A DNA stretch of 64,000 nucleotides, taken from Candidatus Cloacimonadota bacterium. Its GTDB lineage: Bacteria > Cloacimonadota > Cloacimonadia > Cloacimonadales > Cloacimonadaceae. The stretch spans positions 1 through 64,000 of the forward strand of contig JAJBAV010000003.1 in NCBI GenBank assembly GCA_020532085.1, read 5' to 3'. Below are positions 36,537 to 44,454 of this stretch, one piece after another (the stretch's first letter is position 1; each line of letters begins with the position of its first letter). The position numbers and the translations under genes were made by a program. The notes below the pieces were generated by a model. That model was not told the DNA's origin. It made no database searches and saw only the letters and a list, made by a program, of their open reading frames with translations.

Positions 36537-36827
36537 TTGGGAGCCAGCTGGGGTTGAAATGGGTTTGCGTGATACGTTTTTTCGCAATAGTGAAGGGATT
36601 TCCCTGAGACCAGTTGATCGCGAGCAAAGGCTCCACCCCAGGCTTGAAGGAGAGCGCGAATTACTGCTGGCGTGCCTGGCACGGCCAAATTGGGCCAATA
36701 CACCCGAGAGGGCAGAAACCAACCGGTGCTCTACAATTGTGGGGGGCCGAGTTTGCTGATGCAATTCAGAGTTTATAGCGCTGAATGGGACTGGTCAAAT
36801 CGATGCCACAAGGCTCTCGCCTCAAAA
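36537..36827. other. non-coding gap with no recognised feature
   Basis: Nothing convincing is seen here. A 66-codon open frame at 36559-36759 lacks a ribosome binding site and any recognisable motif. It lies between the palindrome and the end of the TonB-like lipoprotein gene. Confidence 0.4.
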
Positions 36828-37832
36828 CTATTTCAATTGGAATTCAATGGGCAGGATAAACAGAGTGTTGACGGGGTTGCCGTTCATCTTGCCGGGCTGG
36901 AATCGGGCGGCCTTGACGGCGGCGATCGCCGCTTCATCCAAACCCCCGGGACCGGACTGAACTGATCTCTGAACCTCCACGTTGCCCACCCGGCCGTCTT
37001 TGTAAACCTCCACTTCCAGCACCACGGTGCCCTGCACCCCGGCCCGCTTGGCGAAGTCCGGATAGACAGGGTTGATGCCGCCGATGGGAACGGGAACGTC
37101 TTCATAGGGCTCGAAGCCCGGAGGCAGTTCGTCATCACTGGCCTGCAGCGAGCTGCTGGTCGTGGCTTGGTAGTTTCCGAAGATCTGCAAGGCCTGGGCC
37201 CTTTGTTCCGCAAGCTCGGGAGTGTCTTCGGTGGCCAGCTCTTCGCTGAACACGGGAATCGGAATATCCCCATCCCCTCGGGAATAATATCCGCCCCCGG
37301 AGGCATACATCGTTGTGTCGATCCCATCGCCCGCGTATTCGCCTTCCCCGGCATCATCCTCCGGAAAAACGGTTTTGCCCTTGCGTTTGCCTTGCCAGTC
37401 GGTCACTCGCGCCCGCACCATGCTGATCGCGCGCGGGCCCAGGTATTTCTGCACCTGGCGGGCGGATTCCAAGGCCCGGGGATGCCCGTTGGAAGCGGCC
37501 ACCAGGAACCAGAAATAGCTTTCCTCCACTCCGGCACGGGCGGTCCTGTGTTTCAGATAAGTTGCTCCCAGACGGTATTGCGCGTCCAGATGGCCCAACT
37601 GAGCCGCCTTGTGATACCAGGTGAGGGCTTGGTCGAGGTCCACCTTCGTTTTCAGCCCCAGTTCATGGCTCTTGCCAAGCTGGAACTGCGCTTTGGGGTC
37701 ATTCGCCCTGGCCAGCTTCTCCAGCTTGGCCAGGGAAAGCAGGGCATAGTTTCCGGGTTTTTTGGCACAGGAAGCCAGCAGGCCGCCCAGAACCACTCCC
37801 AGCAAGACGAGAACGATAACTGAATTTTTCAT
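36828..37832 (-). CDS. Sel1-repeat lipoprotein fused to a copied TonB C-terminal domain
   Basis: 334 residues. The lipoprotein signal MKNSVIVLVLLGVVLGGLLA ends in LASC (Cys22). Residues ~44-130 hold Sel1/TPR-like repeats (DPKAQFQLGKSHELGL, DLDQALTWYHKAAQLGHLDA, YFWFLVAASNGHPRA). After a Gly/Tyr-rich linker, residues from IPVFSEELA to NTL copy TonB of this window with one change in 133 residues, including the receptor-binding domain. There is no N-terminal transmembrane anchor of the TonB kind; the only membrane tether is the lipid. It lies downstream of the BtuF/BtuC-like genes but has its own promoter. Whether it works as a TonB is unknown. Confidence 0.8.
   Translation of the reverse strand: MKNSVIVLVLLGVVLGGLLASCAKKPGNYALLSLAKLEKLARANDPKAQFQLGKSHELGLKTKVDLDQALTWYHKAAQLGHLDAQYRLGATYLKHRTARAGVEESYFWFLVAASNGHPRALESARQVQKYLGPRAISMVRARVTDWQGKRKGKTVFPEDDAGEGEYAGDGIDTTMYASGGGYYSRGDGDIPIPVFSEELATEDTPELAEQRAQALQIFGNYQATTSSSLQASDDELPPGFEPYEDVPVPIGGINPVYPDFAKRAGVQGTVVLEVEVYKDGRVGNVEVQRSVQSGPGGLDEAAIAAVKAARFQPGKMNGNPVNTLFILPIEFQLK
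36861..37259 (-). repeat. 399-base inverted duplication, arm 2 (lipoprotein)
   Basis: Partner of 27111-27509. Identity fades just after the codons for NTL, where the two genes diverge, and before the codon for the first Ile of IPVF. Confidence 0.85.
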
Positions 37833-37851
37833 GCTCGCACCTCTGCAGGCT

Positions 37852-37880
37852 TGAATAAACGTGATTTATTTTTTTGTCAA
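37852..37880 (-). promoter_or_regulatory. promoter of the TonB-like lipoprotein gene
   Basis: On the minus strand TTGACA (37880-37875), a 17-base spacer and TATTCA (37857-37852) lie 20 bases before the ATG at 37832, in the 51-base gap after the BtuC-like gene. This is the clearest promoter in the window. Confidence 0.6.
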
Positions 37881-37883
37881 GTT

Positions 37884-38804
37884 TTATTTGCGCAACATCA
37901 GCCAAACGAAGAAGGGGCAACCCACAGCAGCGGTGATTACACCCACGGGCAGTTCAATGGCGGCGATGTTTTTGGCGATGAGGTCACCCAGCAGCAGGAA
38001 GATGCCTCCGGCGGCGAGAGACCAGAGATAGACCCTTTTTTGCCCGGAAGGCACGAAAAAACGCACCACGTGGGGGATGATGAGGCCCACGAAACCGATG
38101 ATGCCGGCGTAGGAGACAGTGATTCCGATAAGCAGCGAGGTGAGGAAGAAGATCTCTTTGCGCACGCGGGAAACGTTGATGCCCACGCTGCCGGCGTAAA
38201 CGTCGCCCCCGCTCATGATGTCCAGGGCCGGGGCACGAAACCAGAGCCAGGCCAGGATGAGCAGCGAAAATCCCATCAGCACCAGGAAAAAGCTCCACTC
38301 ACCCCGGGTGAAGATGTGGCCGAGATTGCCCATCAGGGTACCCAGGATGATCATGGTGTCCTGCTGGAAAAGGTACATCACCAGCGAGATCCCGGCCGCG
38401 AAAAACATGCCGGCGATCACCCCGGCGATCAGCAGCCGGCTGCGGTCGAAGCTGCCTTTTTTCTGGGCCAGGCGCCAAACCAGCAGCAGCGTGGCCACCG
38501 CGCCGATGAAACCGCCCAAGGGCATCAACAGAGTGAGTCCCAGCACGCCAAAGAGGATGGCGCCGAAAGCCGAGCCGGAGGAAATTCCCAAGATGTAAGG
38601 CTCTGCCAGAGGATTGGCCAGCATCAGTTGATACACCGAGCCTATCCCGGCCAGGGCCATGCCGGTGAACACAGTGAGGATCAGCCGCGGCAAGCGCAGT
38701 TCGGTTACTATGTTCGCGTCCGGGCCGCCGCCAAAAAGATAGAAGGCCACGATCAGAACTCCGGCCACCCCCAGCAGAAGCGCGAACACCCGGCCCCGCG
38801 TCAT
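37884..38804 (-). CDS. FecCD/BtuC family ABC transporter permease
   Basis: 306 residues with about nine to ten membrane segments. The family hallmarks are RLPRLILTVFTGMALAGIG near the N terminus, NPLAEPYILGISSGSAFGA, the cytoplasmic coupling region with LDIMSGGDVYAGSVG, and GIIGFVGLIIPHVVR. BtuC/FecCD permeases import B12, haem or ferric siderophores with a cognate ATPase. Its start directly follows the stop of the binding-protein gene. The ATPase gene expected next is absent here. The B12 assignment is favoured by context but siderophore import is equally possible from sequence. Confidence 0.85.
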   Translation of the reverse strand: MTRGRVFALLLGVAGVLIVAFYLFGGGPDANIVTELRLPRLILTVFTGMALAGIGSVYQLMLANPLAEPYILGISSGSAFGAILFGVLGLTLLMPLGGFIGAVATLLLVWRLAQKKGSFDRSRLLIAGVIAGMFFAAGISLVMYLFQQDTMIILGTLMGNLGHIFTRGEWSFFLVLMGFSLLILAWLWFRAPALDIMSGGDVYAGSVGINVSRVRKEIFFLTSLLIGITVSYAGIIGFVGLIIPHVVRFFVPSGQKRVYLWSLAAGGIFLLLGDLIAKNIAAIELPVGVITAAVGCPFFVWLMLRK

Positions 38805-39656
38805 CTATTCCCCTCCCGGATAGATCAGCCGGTGCAGGTTCCGCAGTCCTTCCAGGGTGCGCGGGGTGGCCTGTTGGATGAGGTCGGGATCGAGATCGGA
38901 TTCGAAATAGACGCGCCGGTCGCGGAGGGCGGGGATGTCCTGCCAGCCTTTGCGGGCCAGGATGGAGTCCAGGCTGTCGCGGGAATAGCAGATGATGATG
39001 TCTGGCCGGGCCTGGACCACCGCTTCGGGGCTAACGCGGGCGTAGTCGCGCTCGAGTTCGCTGAAAATGTTGTCACCGCCTGCGGTTTCGATCACTTCAC
39101 CCACAAAGGAGGCGTCGGAAACGCTCATCAGGGGGTCGCGGTAAATCTCCAGATAAACTTTGGGACGGTCCAGTCCCGCTGTCTGGGCTCGCAGGGCCGC
39201 GATGCCACTGCTCAGGCTGTCGGCCATCGCTTTGGCCTCCGCGGGTTTGCCGATCAGGTTTCCTATCTCGAGCACCACGCGGGGCAGGTCGTCCAGCTTT
39301 TGGGGATAGATCTGTGTCACGCTGAGGCCCATTTTGGCCAGATCAGTGGCGAGGGCTTCCTGCTCCAGGGCGGAGCTGAACACCAGATCCGGTTTCAGGG
39401 CCAGGATGGCTTCCTTGCTTACGGCTCCGAAATTGCCCACTTTTTCGATCCCGGCAAGTTCCGGCGGATAGTCGCATTCCTGGGTGACACCCACCATCAG
39501 GCCGGCACCGCCCAACGCGGCGACGATCTCCGCCACCTCCGGAGAGAGGACCACGATCCGCTTCCGCCCTTGCGCCTCTTCCCCACTGCCACAAGCGCCG
39601 GTGATCAGGATAAGCAGCAGCAACAGGGTCCCGATCAAGCCAGCGGCAGGTCTCAT
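38805..39656 (-). CDS. BtuF-like periplasmic binding lipoprotein of an ABC importer
   Basis: 283 residues from the ATG at 39656; the longer upstream open frame is spurious because it runs through the L,D-transpeptidase gene. A lipoprotein signal ends ITGAC. The class III binding-protein layout is clear: RIVVLSPEVAEIVAALGG, VGVTQECDYPPELAGIEKVGNF, EAILALKPDLVF and the bridging helix, then VYLEIYRDPLMSVS and RPDIIICYSRD. It captures a chelated metal or cobalamin in the periplasm and hands it to the adjacent permease. The ATG overlaps the upstream stop by one base (TGATG). Confidence 0.85.
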   Translation of the reverse strand: MRPAAGLIGTLLLLLILITGACGSGEEAQGRKRIVVLSPEVAEIVAALGGAGLMVGVTQECDYPPELAGIEKVGNFGAVSKEAILALKPDLVFSSALEQEALATDLAKMGLSVTQIYPQKLDDLPRVVLEIGNLIGKPAEAKAMADSLSSGIAALRAQTAGLDRPKVYLEIYRDPLMSVSDASFVGEVIETAGGDNIFSELERDYARVSPEAVVQARPDIIICYSRDSLDSILARKGWQDIPALRDRRVYFESDLDPDLIQQATPRTLEGLRNLHRLIYPGGE

Positions 39657-40327
39657 CAATTCAAGATGTCCACACGGATCTTTGAGGGATCGTTCAGCCA
39701 GGCAACCTCTTCCCTGATCTCCGTGATGTCTTTGCTGTAGAGGCGGATGCAGCCATGGGAAACGAATTTGCCGATGGAGGAGGGGCTGCTGGTACCGTGG
39801 ATGCCGATCCCGGTCCAACTTTTTCCGGAGAAGGTGCCGGAGCGGGTGTTCACGGCAAAAAACCAGGGCCCATAGACGCCAGGCCCGCTTTTTCGGCCAG
39901 TTTCCGGAGAAGTGTAGCGCCATTTGCTGGAAGCGCTGATGGAATCTATCTTGAAGTGTCCTTCCGGCGTGGCCAGGTCGCCGATCCTGGATTTGTCCTT
40001 GTTGTTTTTGCCCGTGGCCACGGGGTAGGTTTTGAGCAGCACGCCGTCCTTGTATAGATGAAGCTTGTGGTCGGTTTTCTTGATGATAATGTAGTAACCA
40101 TCGGTGATGTGGCGCGGCTTGCGGTTTTTCCAAGCCTCCAGGCTGTCAGTATTGGCCGGAAGCACGCTGAGAGCGCCATCCTCAGTTACCAAACCGTTTT
40201 GCGCCTGAACCGTAGTGGCTTTCTCCGCCTTGCCGGTGGAATTTGCCGGCTGGCCCCACGCGACTGCCGAAAACAGTAACAAAAGCAGCATGGTCGCCAT
40301 GATCTTGCAGCTGGTCAGTCGATTCAA
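39656..40327 (-). CDS. L,D-transpeptidase (YkuD domain)
   Basis: 223 residues, probably starting at TTG with GAGAGG 5 bases upstream; the next ATG is at 40300. It has a signal peptide. The YkuD catalytic motif is GIHGTSSPSSIGKFVSHGC followed by IRL with Cys193 as nucleophile, preceded by the strand region YYIIIKKTDHKLHLYKDG. These enzymes cross-link or modify peptidoglycan in the periplasm, or attach lipoproteins to it. Its coupling to the BtuF-like gene looks coincidental rather than functional. Confidence 0.88.
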   Translation of the reverse strand: MNRLTSCKIMATMLLLLLFSAVAWGQPANSTGKAEKATTVQAQNGLVTEDGALSVLPANTDSLEAWKNRKPRHITDGYYIIIKKTDHKLHLYKDGVLLKTYPVATGKNNKDKSRIGDLATPEGHFKIDSISASSKWRYTSPETGRKSGPGVYGPWFFAVNTRSGTFSGKSWTGIGIHGTSSPSSIGKFVSHGCIRLYSKDITEIREEVAWLNDPSKIRVDILN

Positions 40328-40505
40328 TGTAACCTCTCATGATCGAAATTATTCACAGGCCCCACCACCCCATCCTGATGGGGTCAGTCACCACCACCAA
40401 GGATATTTGTCAACTGCTTTTTATACGCTGCCCACAGCGATATACTGCATGATTATTGCCGGGGAGGGCGCGGCGGCATCCCAGCGCCGCGGGAGGATTT
40501 TTCGG
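40328..40505. other. divergent intergenic region with a G/C-rich hairpin
   Basis: This lies between the L,D-transpeptidase and SurA-like genes. CGCGGCG (40469-40475) pairs with CGCCGCG (40485-40491), just before the SurA-like gene's promoter. No gene or T run makes it a clear terminator. Confidence 0.4.
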
Positions 40506-40534
40506 TTGACGTAATCGGGAGAAACAAATTTACA
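40506..40534 (+). promoter_or_regulatory. putative promoter of the SurA/PpiD-like gene
   Basis: TTGACG (40506-40511), a 17-base spacer and TTTACA (40529-40534) lie 57 bases before the ATG at 40591. Confidence 0.5.
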
Positions 40535-40590
40535 GGAAACACCTTCAGAAATGAGTACATACCTAGGTTAGATATCTTTCAGGAGATCAG

Positions 40591-42363
40591 ATGAAACGAC
40601 TATTTTTGCTGGCCCTGCTGCTCGCGGCAGCGGTTCTGGGCGCCAAGGATCCCGATCCCAAGGCTGTTGTCGGCAAGATCGACGACAAAACCTTCAGCTA
40701 TGCGGAATACAACAAGATCCTGGACAACTATTACAAGTACCACCAGACCCAGAAAGGCAGCGCCCTCACCAAAGAAGAGAAGGCCGACCTCAACAATCGC
40801 TGCTGGGAAGAATTGGTGGGACGCCACATCTACGACAAGGCCATCAAGGCCGGCAAGGTCAAGATCACCCAGCAGGAGCTGCTGCGCGAAGCGAAGAAGA
40901 ACCCGCCGGCGGCTGTGAAACAGATCCCGGACCTGAAGACCAAGGGCAGGTTCGATAAAAAGAAGTATGAAAAAGCGCTCACCGAATCCAAGGAGTTTCG
41001 CGACGCTGTGCTGGATGAGGTGAAGAACCTTTACCAGTACAGCAAACTGCTGGATACGATCCGCTCCGAGGCCGCGGTGGTGGAAGACAGCGTGAAAGTG
41101 CAGTGGGAGAGGGACAGCGAGGTGGTGGACGCCAAGATCATCTTTTTCGATGCCAACCGCCAACCCAACGTGGTGGCCACCGAAGACGAGGCCCGCGATT
41201 ACTTTGAGGCCCGCAAAGAAGAATTCCGCAAGGACGACTGCCGCCGCTACCGCTATGTGAAATTCGCCAAAGCCCCGTCAGCAGAGGATTCTCTGGCGGT
41301 TTACGAACGGGCGCTGCAGATCTACCGGGAGCTTGAATCCGGAGCGGATTTCGCCGCTTTGGCCAGCGAGTTTTCCCAGGACCCCGGGTCCGCCGCCAAG
41401 GGCGGAGACCTTGGCTGGTTCGGGCGGGGCCGGATGGTGAAGGTATTTGAAGACACGGCCTTCAACACTCCGGTGGGCGAAGTATCCCCGCCGGTGCTCT
41501 CCCAATTTGGCTGGCACATCATCCAAACCCAGGACAGACGGAGCACTGAGGGCAACGAGGAAGTTCTGGCCCGGCACATCCTGATCAGGCTTGAAGCTGG
41601 CCAGGCCACACAGCAGAAGATGAAGGCGAAAAGTTCGCAAGTCTATGAACTGGCCAAACAAAACGGACTGGCCAGCGCGGCCGCGGAACTGGGTCTGCCA
41701 GTGGAGGAAACCGCGGTGTTCCAAGCCAAGGACTCAGCTGTTCCCGGCATCGGCAGAGACGCGGGCCTGATCAGTTTTGCCTTCGCCAATCCCGAAGGCG
41801 CTTTGGCCGACATGTTCACGTCGCCCTCCGGAGACATTTTCGTCTGCGAGATCTCTGGGGTTTATCCTGTCTGGTATCCCACTTTCGAAGACGAACGCGC
41901 CCGGGTGATGAGCAGTGCCTCCAGCTCCAAGCGCGGCTACACCATGAACGCCAGGGTGCAGAGTTTCGTGAACAGCCTCAAACCCAATCAGTACCTGAGC
42001 CAGGCGGAACGCGACAGCATCCTGGTGGTGGAGATCACCGGCCATAAAAAAGGCGACAACATCAGCTCCATCGGCAAGGTTCCGGCCGTGGAGGAAGCCC
42101 TGTTCAACACCCCGGAAGGCTCTTTCGCGCCTCTGATCAGCGAAGCGATGCGCTGGTTTTTGGTGAAGGTGGAAAGGCATCAGGTGCCCGACCCCGCGGA
42201 ATGGGAACAGAACAAAAAGAAATTGCTGGCCGAAGCCAGGGACAAGGCCCGGCAGGAACACCTGAACGAATGGTACCGCGCGGAGCGCCAGAAGGTGACC
42301 ATCACCGACAACCGGCGCGACTTTTATGACCTCAGCTCCACCGGCCAGGTGATCAAGCTTTAA
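40591..42363 (+). CDS. SurA/PpiD-like parvulin-type peptidyl-prolyl isomerase
   Basis: 590 residues with signal peptide MKRLFLLALLLAAAVLGA, start after AGGAG. A SurA_N-like helical chaperone region (~25-180) precedes a parvulin domain (~219-320: RYVKFAKAPS, FAALASEFSQDPGSAAKGGDLGWFGRG, VSPPVLSQFGWHIIQ). A second, weaker parvulin-like stretch begins at EVLARHILIRLEAGQ (~327). The C-terminal part has another helical block (VPDPAEWEQNKKKLLAEARD). It is likely a periplasmic foldase for outer-membrane or secreted proteins, of which this window encodes many. Confidence 0.87.
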   Translation: MKRLFLLALLLAAAVLGAKDPDPKAVVGKIDDKTFSYAEYNKILDNYYKYHQTQKGSALTKEEKADLNNRCWEELVGRHIYDKAIKAGKVKITQQELLREAKKNPPAAVKQIPDLKTKGRFDKKKYEKALTESKEFRDAVLDEVKNLYQYSKLLDTIRSEAAVVEDSVKVQWERDSEVVDAKIIFFDANRQPNVVATEDEARDYFEARKEEFRKDDCRRYRYVKFAKAPSAEDSLAVYERALQIYRELESGADFAALASEFSQDPGSAAKGGDLGWFGRGRMVKVFEDTAFNTPVGEVSPPVLSQFGWHIIQTQDRRSTEGNEEVLARHILIRLEAGQATQQKMKAKSSQVYELAKQNGLASAAAELGLPVEETAVFQAKDSAVPGIGRDAGLISFAFANPEGALADMFTSPSGDIFVCEISGVYPVWYPTFEDERARVMSSASSSKRGYTMNARVQSFVNSLKPNQYLSQAERDSILVVEITGHKKGDNISSIGKVPAVEEALFNTPEGSFAPLISEAMRWFLVKVERHQVPDPAEWEQNKKKLLAEARDKARQEHLNEWYRAERQKVTITDNRRDFYDLSSTGQVIKL

Positions 42364-42417
42364 AAGCCAAACCCGCGCCGCTACTGCCCCAGTGGCCGGG
42401 CCATAAACGATCCATTC

Positions 42418-42450
42418 GGGACCAAACAGCCGACATTGGCTTTTGGTCCC
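42418..42450. terminator. hairpin between convergent genes, possible terminator
   Basis: GGGACCAAA (42418-42426) pairs with TTTGGTCCC (42442-42450) between the SurA-like gene and the CDF transporter gene, which converge. No T run follows, so its role as a terminator is uncertain. Confidence 0.4.
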
Positions 42451-42513
42451 CTGTCCTGGGGTTGGAAATCCTGCGGGAAAATGGGCGCGGGAAGGGGTGC
42501 AGGGTGAACCTAG

Positions 42514-43413
42514 TCAGCCGAAATGGCTGTGAGGGGTTTCCGGATGGAAATGGATCATCACCCGGCGCAGTCCGCCTTCATAGCGGGCCAGCAGTTTTTC
42601 CTCGACCCGGTGGGCAATGTTGTTGCCCTCTTCCACGCTGATGCCGCCATCCACACAGATGGTCATCTCGATGGTATAGACAGTGCCGAACCGGTGCACG
42701 CCCAAGTCTTCGATGCAGCGCACTCCCTCCACGGACAGCGCTATCTGCCGCACGGTTTCGCCAAATTCCTTGTCTGGAACGGCGTCCATCAATTCAGCGG
42801 AGGATTCCATGAGAATACTCACCCCGGTTTTGAAAATGAACAGGGCCACGATGGCGCCGGCCGCGGGATCCATCCAGGGCAAACCCAGCCGGGCGGCAAG
42901 CACCCCCGCGATCACGGCCCCGGATGCCATGATGTCGTTCAGATGGTCGTTGGCCAGGGCCTTGAGGGTGGGGTTGCCGGTTTGTCGATGGTTTTTGCGG
43001 GTGAGGGCAAGCAGATGGACCTTCAGCAAAAGAGTGGCCGCGGCGATCACCAGCACCCACAGCGAGGTTTGCTCGCTGGAAGCGGTGGTGGCCATGGCGT
43101 AAACCTTGTTGATGGATTCCCAGAAGATGGCTATGCCTGTGGTGATGATAAAAGCGCCCACCACGATGGCGGAAATGCTTTCCAACTGGCGGTGCCCGTA
43201 GGGATGTTCCGGATCGGCGGGTTTGTTGGCCTGGCGCATGAAGATCTTCACCGCCACATAATAGACCACGTCCGAACTGGAGTTGATGCCATCGGCCAGC
43301 AGGGCCTGTGAATGGCCGAAAATGCCGATCAGGGATTTGAGCAAAGCCAGGATGACGTTGCTGAAGAGGCCAAAATTGACTGTGCGGCTGGTGATCGTGT
43401 CCCTGTCGCTCAT
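42514..43413 (-). CDS. cation diffusion facilitator (CDF) family transporter
   Basis: 299 residues with six membrane segments and a cytoplasmic C-terminal domain (~215-299). Metal-site residues appear in LADGINSSSDVVYY (Asp41 and Asp48) and the HLNDIMASG segment; the motif HPYGHRQLESI follows the second segment. CDF proteins export zinc, iron, cobalt or manganese in exchange for protons. Its ATG overlaps the kamB-like stop by 4 bases (ATGA), so it is translationally coupled to the lysine operon. The ion is unknown. Confidence 0.88.
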   Translation of the reverse strand: MSDRDTITSRTVNFGLFSNVILALLKSLIGIFGHSQALLADGINSSSDVVYYVAVKIFMRQANKPADPEHPYGHRQLESISAIVVGAFIITTGIAIFWESINKVYAMATTASSEQTSLWVLVIAAATLLLKVHLLALTRKNHRQTGNPTLKALANDHLNDIMASGAVIAGVLAARLGLPWMDPAAGAIVALFIFKTGVSILMESSAELMDAVPDKEFGETVRQIALSVEGVRCIEDLGVHRFGTVYTIEMTICVDGGISVEEGNNIAHRVEEKLLARYEGGLRRVMIHFHPETPHSHFG

Positions 43414-44441
43414 GCTTTCAACTCCCGGATATCTGGAAGGTCAAGATGTGGCAGAGCCTGCCTGAGGCTGGAGCGAAAGTCCGCAGCATCCACAGCCTGG
43501 CTGCCCACGGCCGCTGCATTCAGAGCCCAGGCCCGGATCCGGAATGGGATCAGCACCCGCGGCTGTAGTTCAGTCACCAGGCGTTCCAGGCGGACCAAAC
43601 CCAGTTTAAGGCACTCGGGATGGCGAAAAATGACTCTTGCCCGGGACGCGGCCAGCAGCTCGCGCAGGGCCGGATAGACGGCGTCTGTGAACGCCCCGGG
43701 AATGTATAGTGCCTCCAACCCTTGCTCCAAAAGCTTTTTCAGGGTTTTTTCGCTGCCCAGCAGGGAATGCAGGCCAGTTTCTATCCAGCCTCCGTCCTTG
43801 CGCAGCAGGATCTGCCCGGAACCTAGTAACTCCGCAAACTCCAGCGGACTGATCTTCTCTTCCGGCAACGCGTTAAGCAGTTCCAGGCGCTTGATTTCAG
43901 CGATGATGGAAGAAACACTGCCGTAACTGGCCCCGATCAGCACCACCACGGCATTCACGGCTTCCGATTGGGCGATCGATTTGCGGTCCAGTGAACCGTC
44001 GATCAGCACTTTTTCCGCGCCCTGGTCCCGCATGGCCTGCAGCACGGTGATCTGTTCGGAAACAGAGCCCGGGCCAGTGATCTCCGTTTGCAGGGGCACC
44101 AGGCTGCGTGCCAGCCACAGCGGGCGGGTGGCGGATCCGGCCGGGAACTTTTCCAGCACCTGCACCCCGCTGCCCAGTTTATCCAGGCCGGCGGTGTCAC
44201 AGCAGAAAATGGTGCCCGCATCCAGCTTGACCGCTGGTTTGGGCACGCGGAAAACGCTGTCGCGTTCCTCGCCGTCGATCCCGGTGCTGAGAACTCCCCA
44301 AACCCCCTTCCGGCGCAGGGACAGCAGGTGGTTGAGCAGGGTGGTCTTGCCGGCGTTTTTGCAGATGCCGACGATGGCCACAGCGCGCAGATCCGCGGCC
44401 TGGATCCATTCGAAAGAACCGGGCTGCGCTCCGTGTTTCAT
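43410..44441 (-). CDS. kamB: P-loop protein of the lysine-fermentation operon (KamB-like)
   Basis: 343 residues. A Walker A motif, GICKNAGKTT (residues 25-34), opens a nucleotide-binding domain; KVLIDGSLDRKS and VNAVVVLIGASYGSV follow. It lies directly after kamA, where Fusobacterium and lysine-fermenting clostridia carry kamB of poorly known function. The gene name is assigned from position and the P-loop rather than from a tested sequence match. A role in assembling or reactivating an aminomutase is plausible. It starts 13 bases after kamA and overlaps the CDF gene. Confidence 0.6.
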   Translation of the reverse strand: MKHGAQPGSFEWIQAADLRAVAIVGICKNAGKTTLLNHLLSLRRKGVWGVLSTGIDGEERDSVFRVPKPAVKLDAGTIFCCDTAGLDKLGSGVQVLEKFPAGSATRPLWLARSLVPLQTEITGPGSVSEQITVLQAMRDQGAEKVLIDGSLDRKSIAQSEAVNAVVVLIGASYGSVSSIIAEIKRLELLNALPEEKISPLEFAELLGSGQILLRKDGGWIETGLHSLLGSEKTLKKLLEQGLEALYIPGAFTDAVYPALRELLAASRARVIFRHPECLKLGLVRLERLVTELQPRVLIPFRIRAWALNAAAVGSQAVDAADFRSSLRQALPHLDLPDIRELKA

Positions 44442-44454
44442 CTCTGAGGGCTGC

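Noticed and set aside
37851-39740. 629-codon plus-strand open frame opposite the BtuC and BtuF-like genes
   Set aside because: It runs antisense to two well-recognised genes and is rich in His, Gln and Glu without motifs.
38805-40133. 442-codon version of the BtuF-like protein starting at 40133
   Set aside because: The extra N-terminal 159 codons lie within the L,D-transpeptidase gene in another frame. The lipoprotein signal at 39656 marks the true start.
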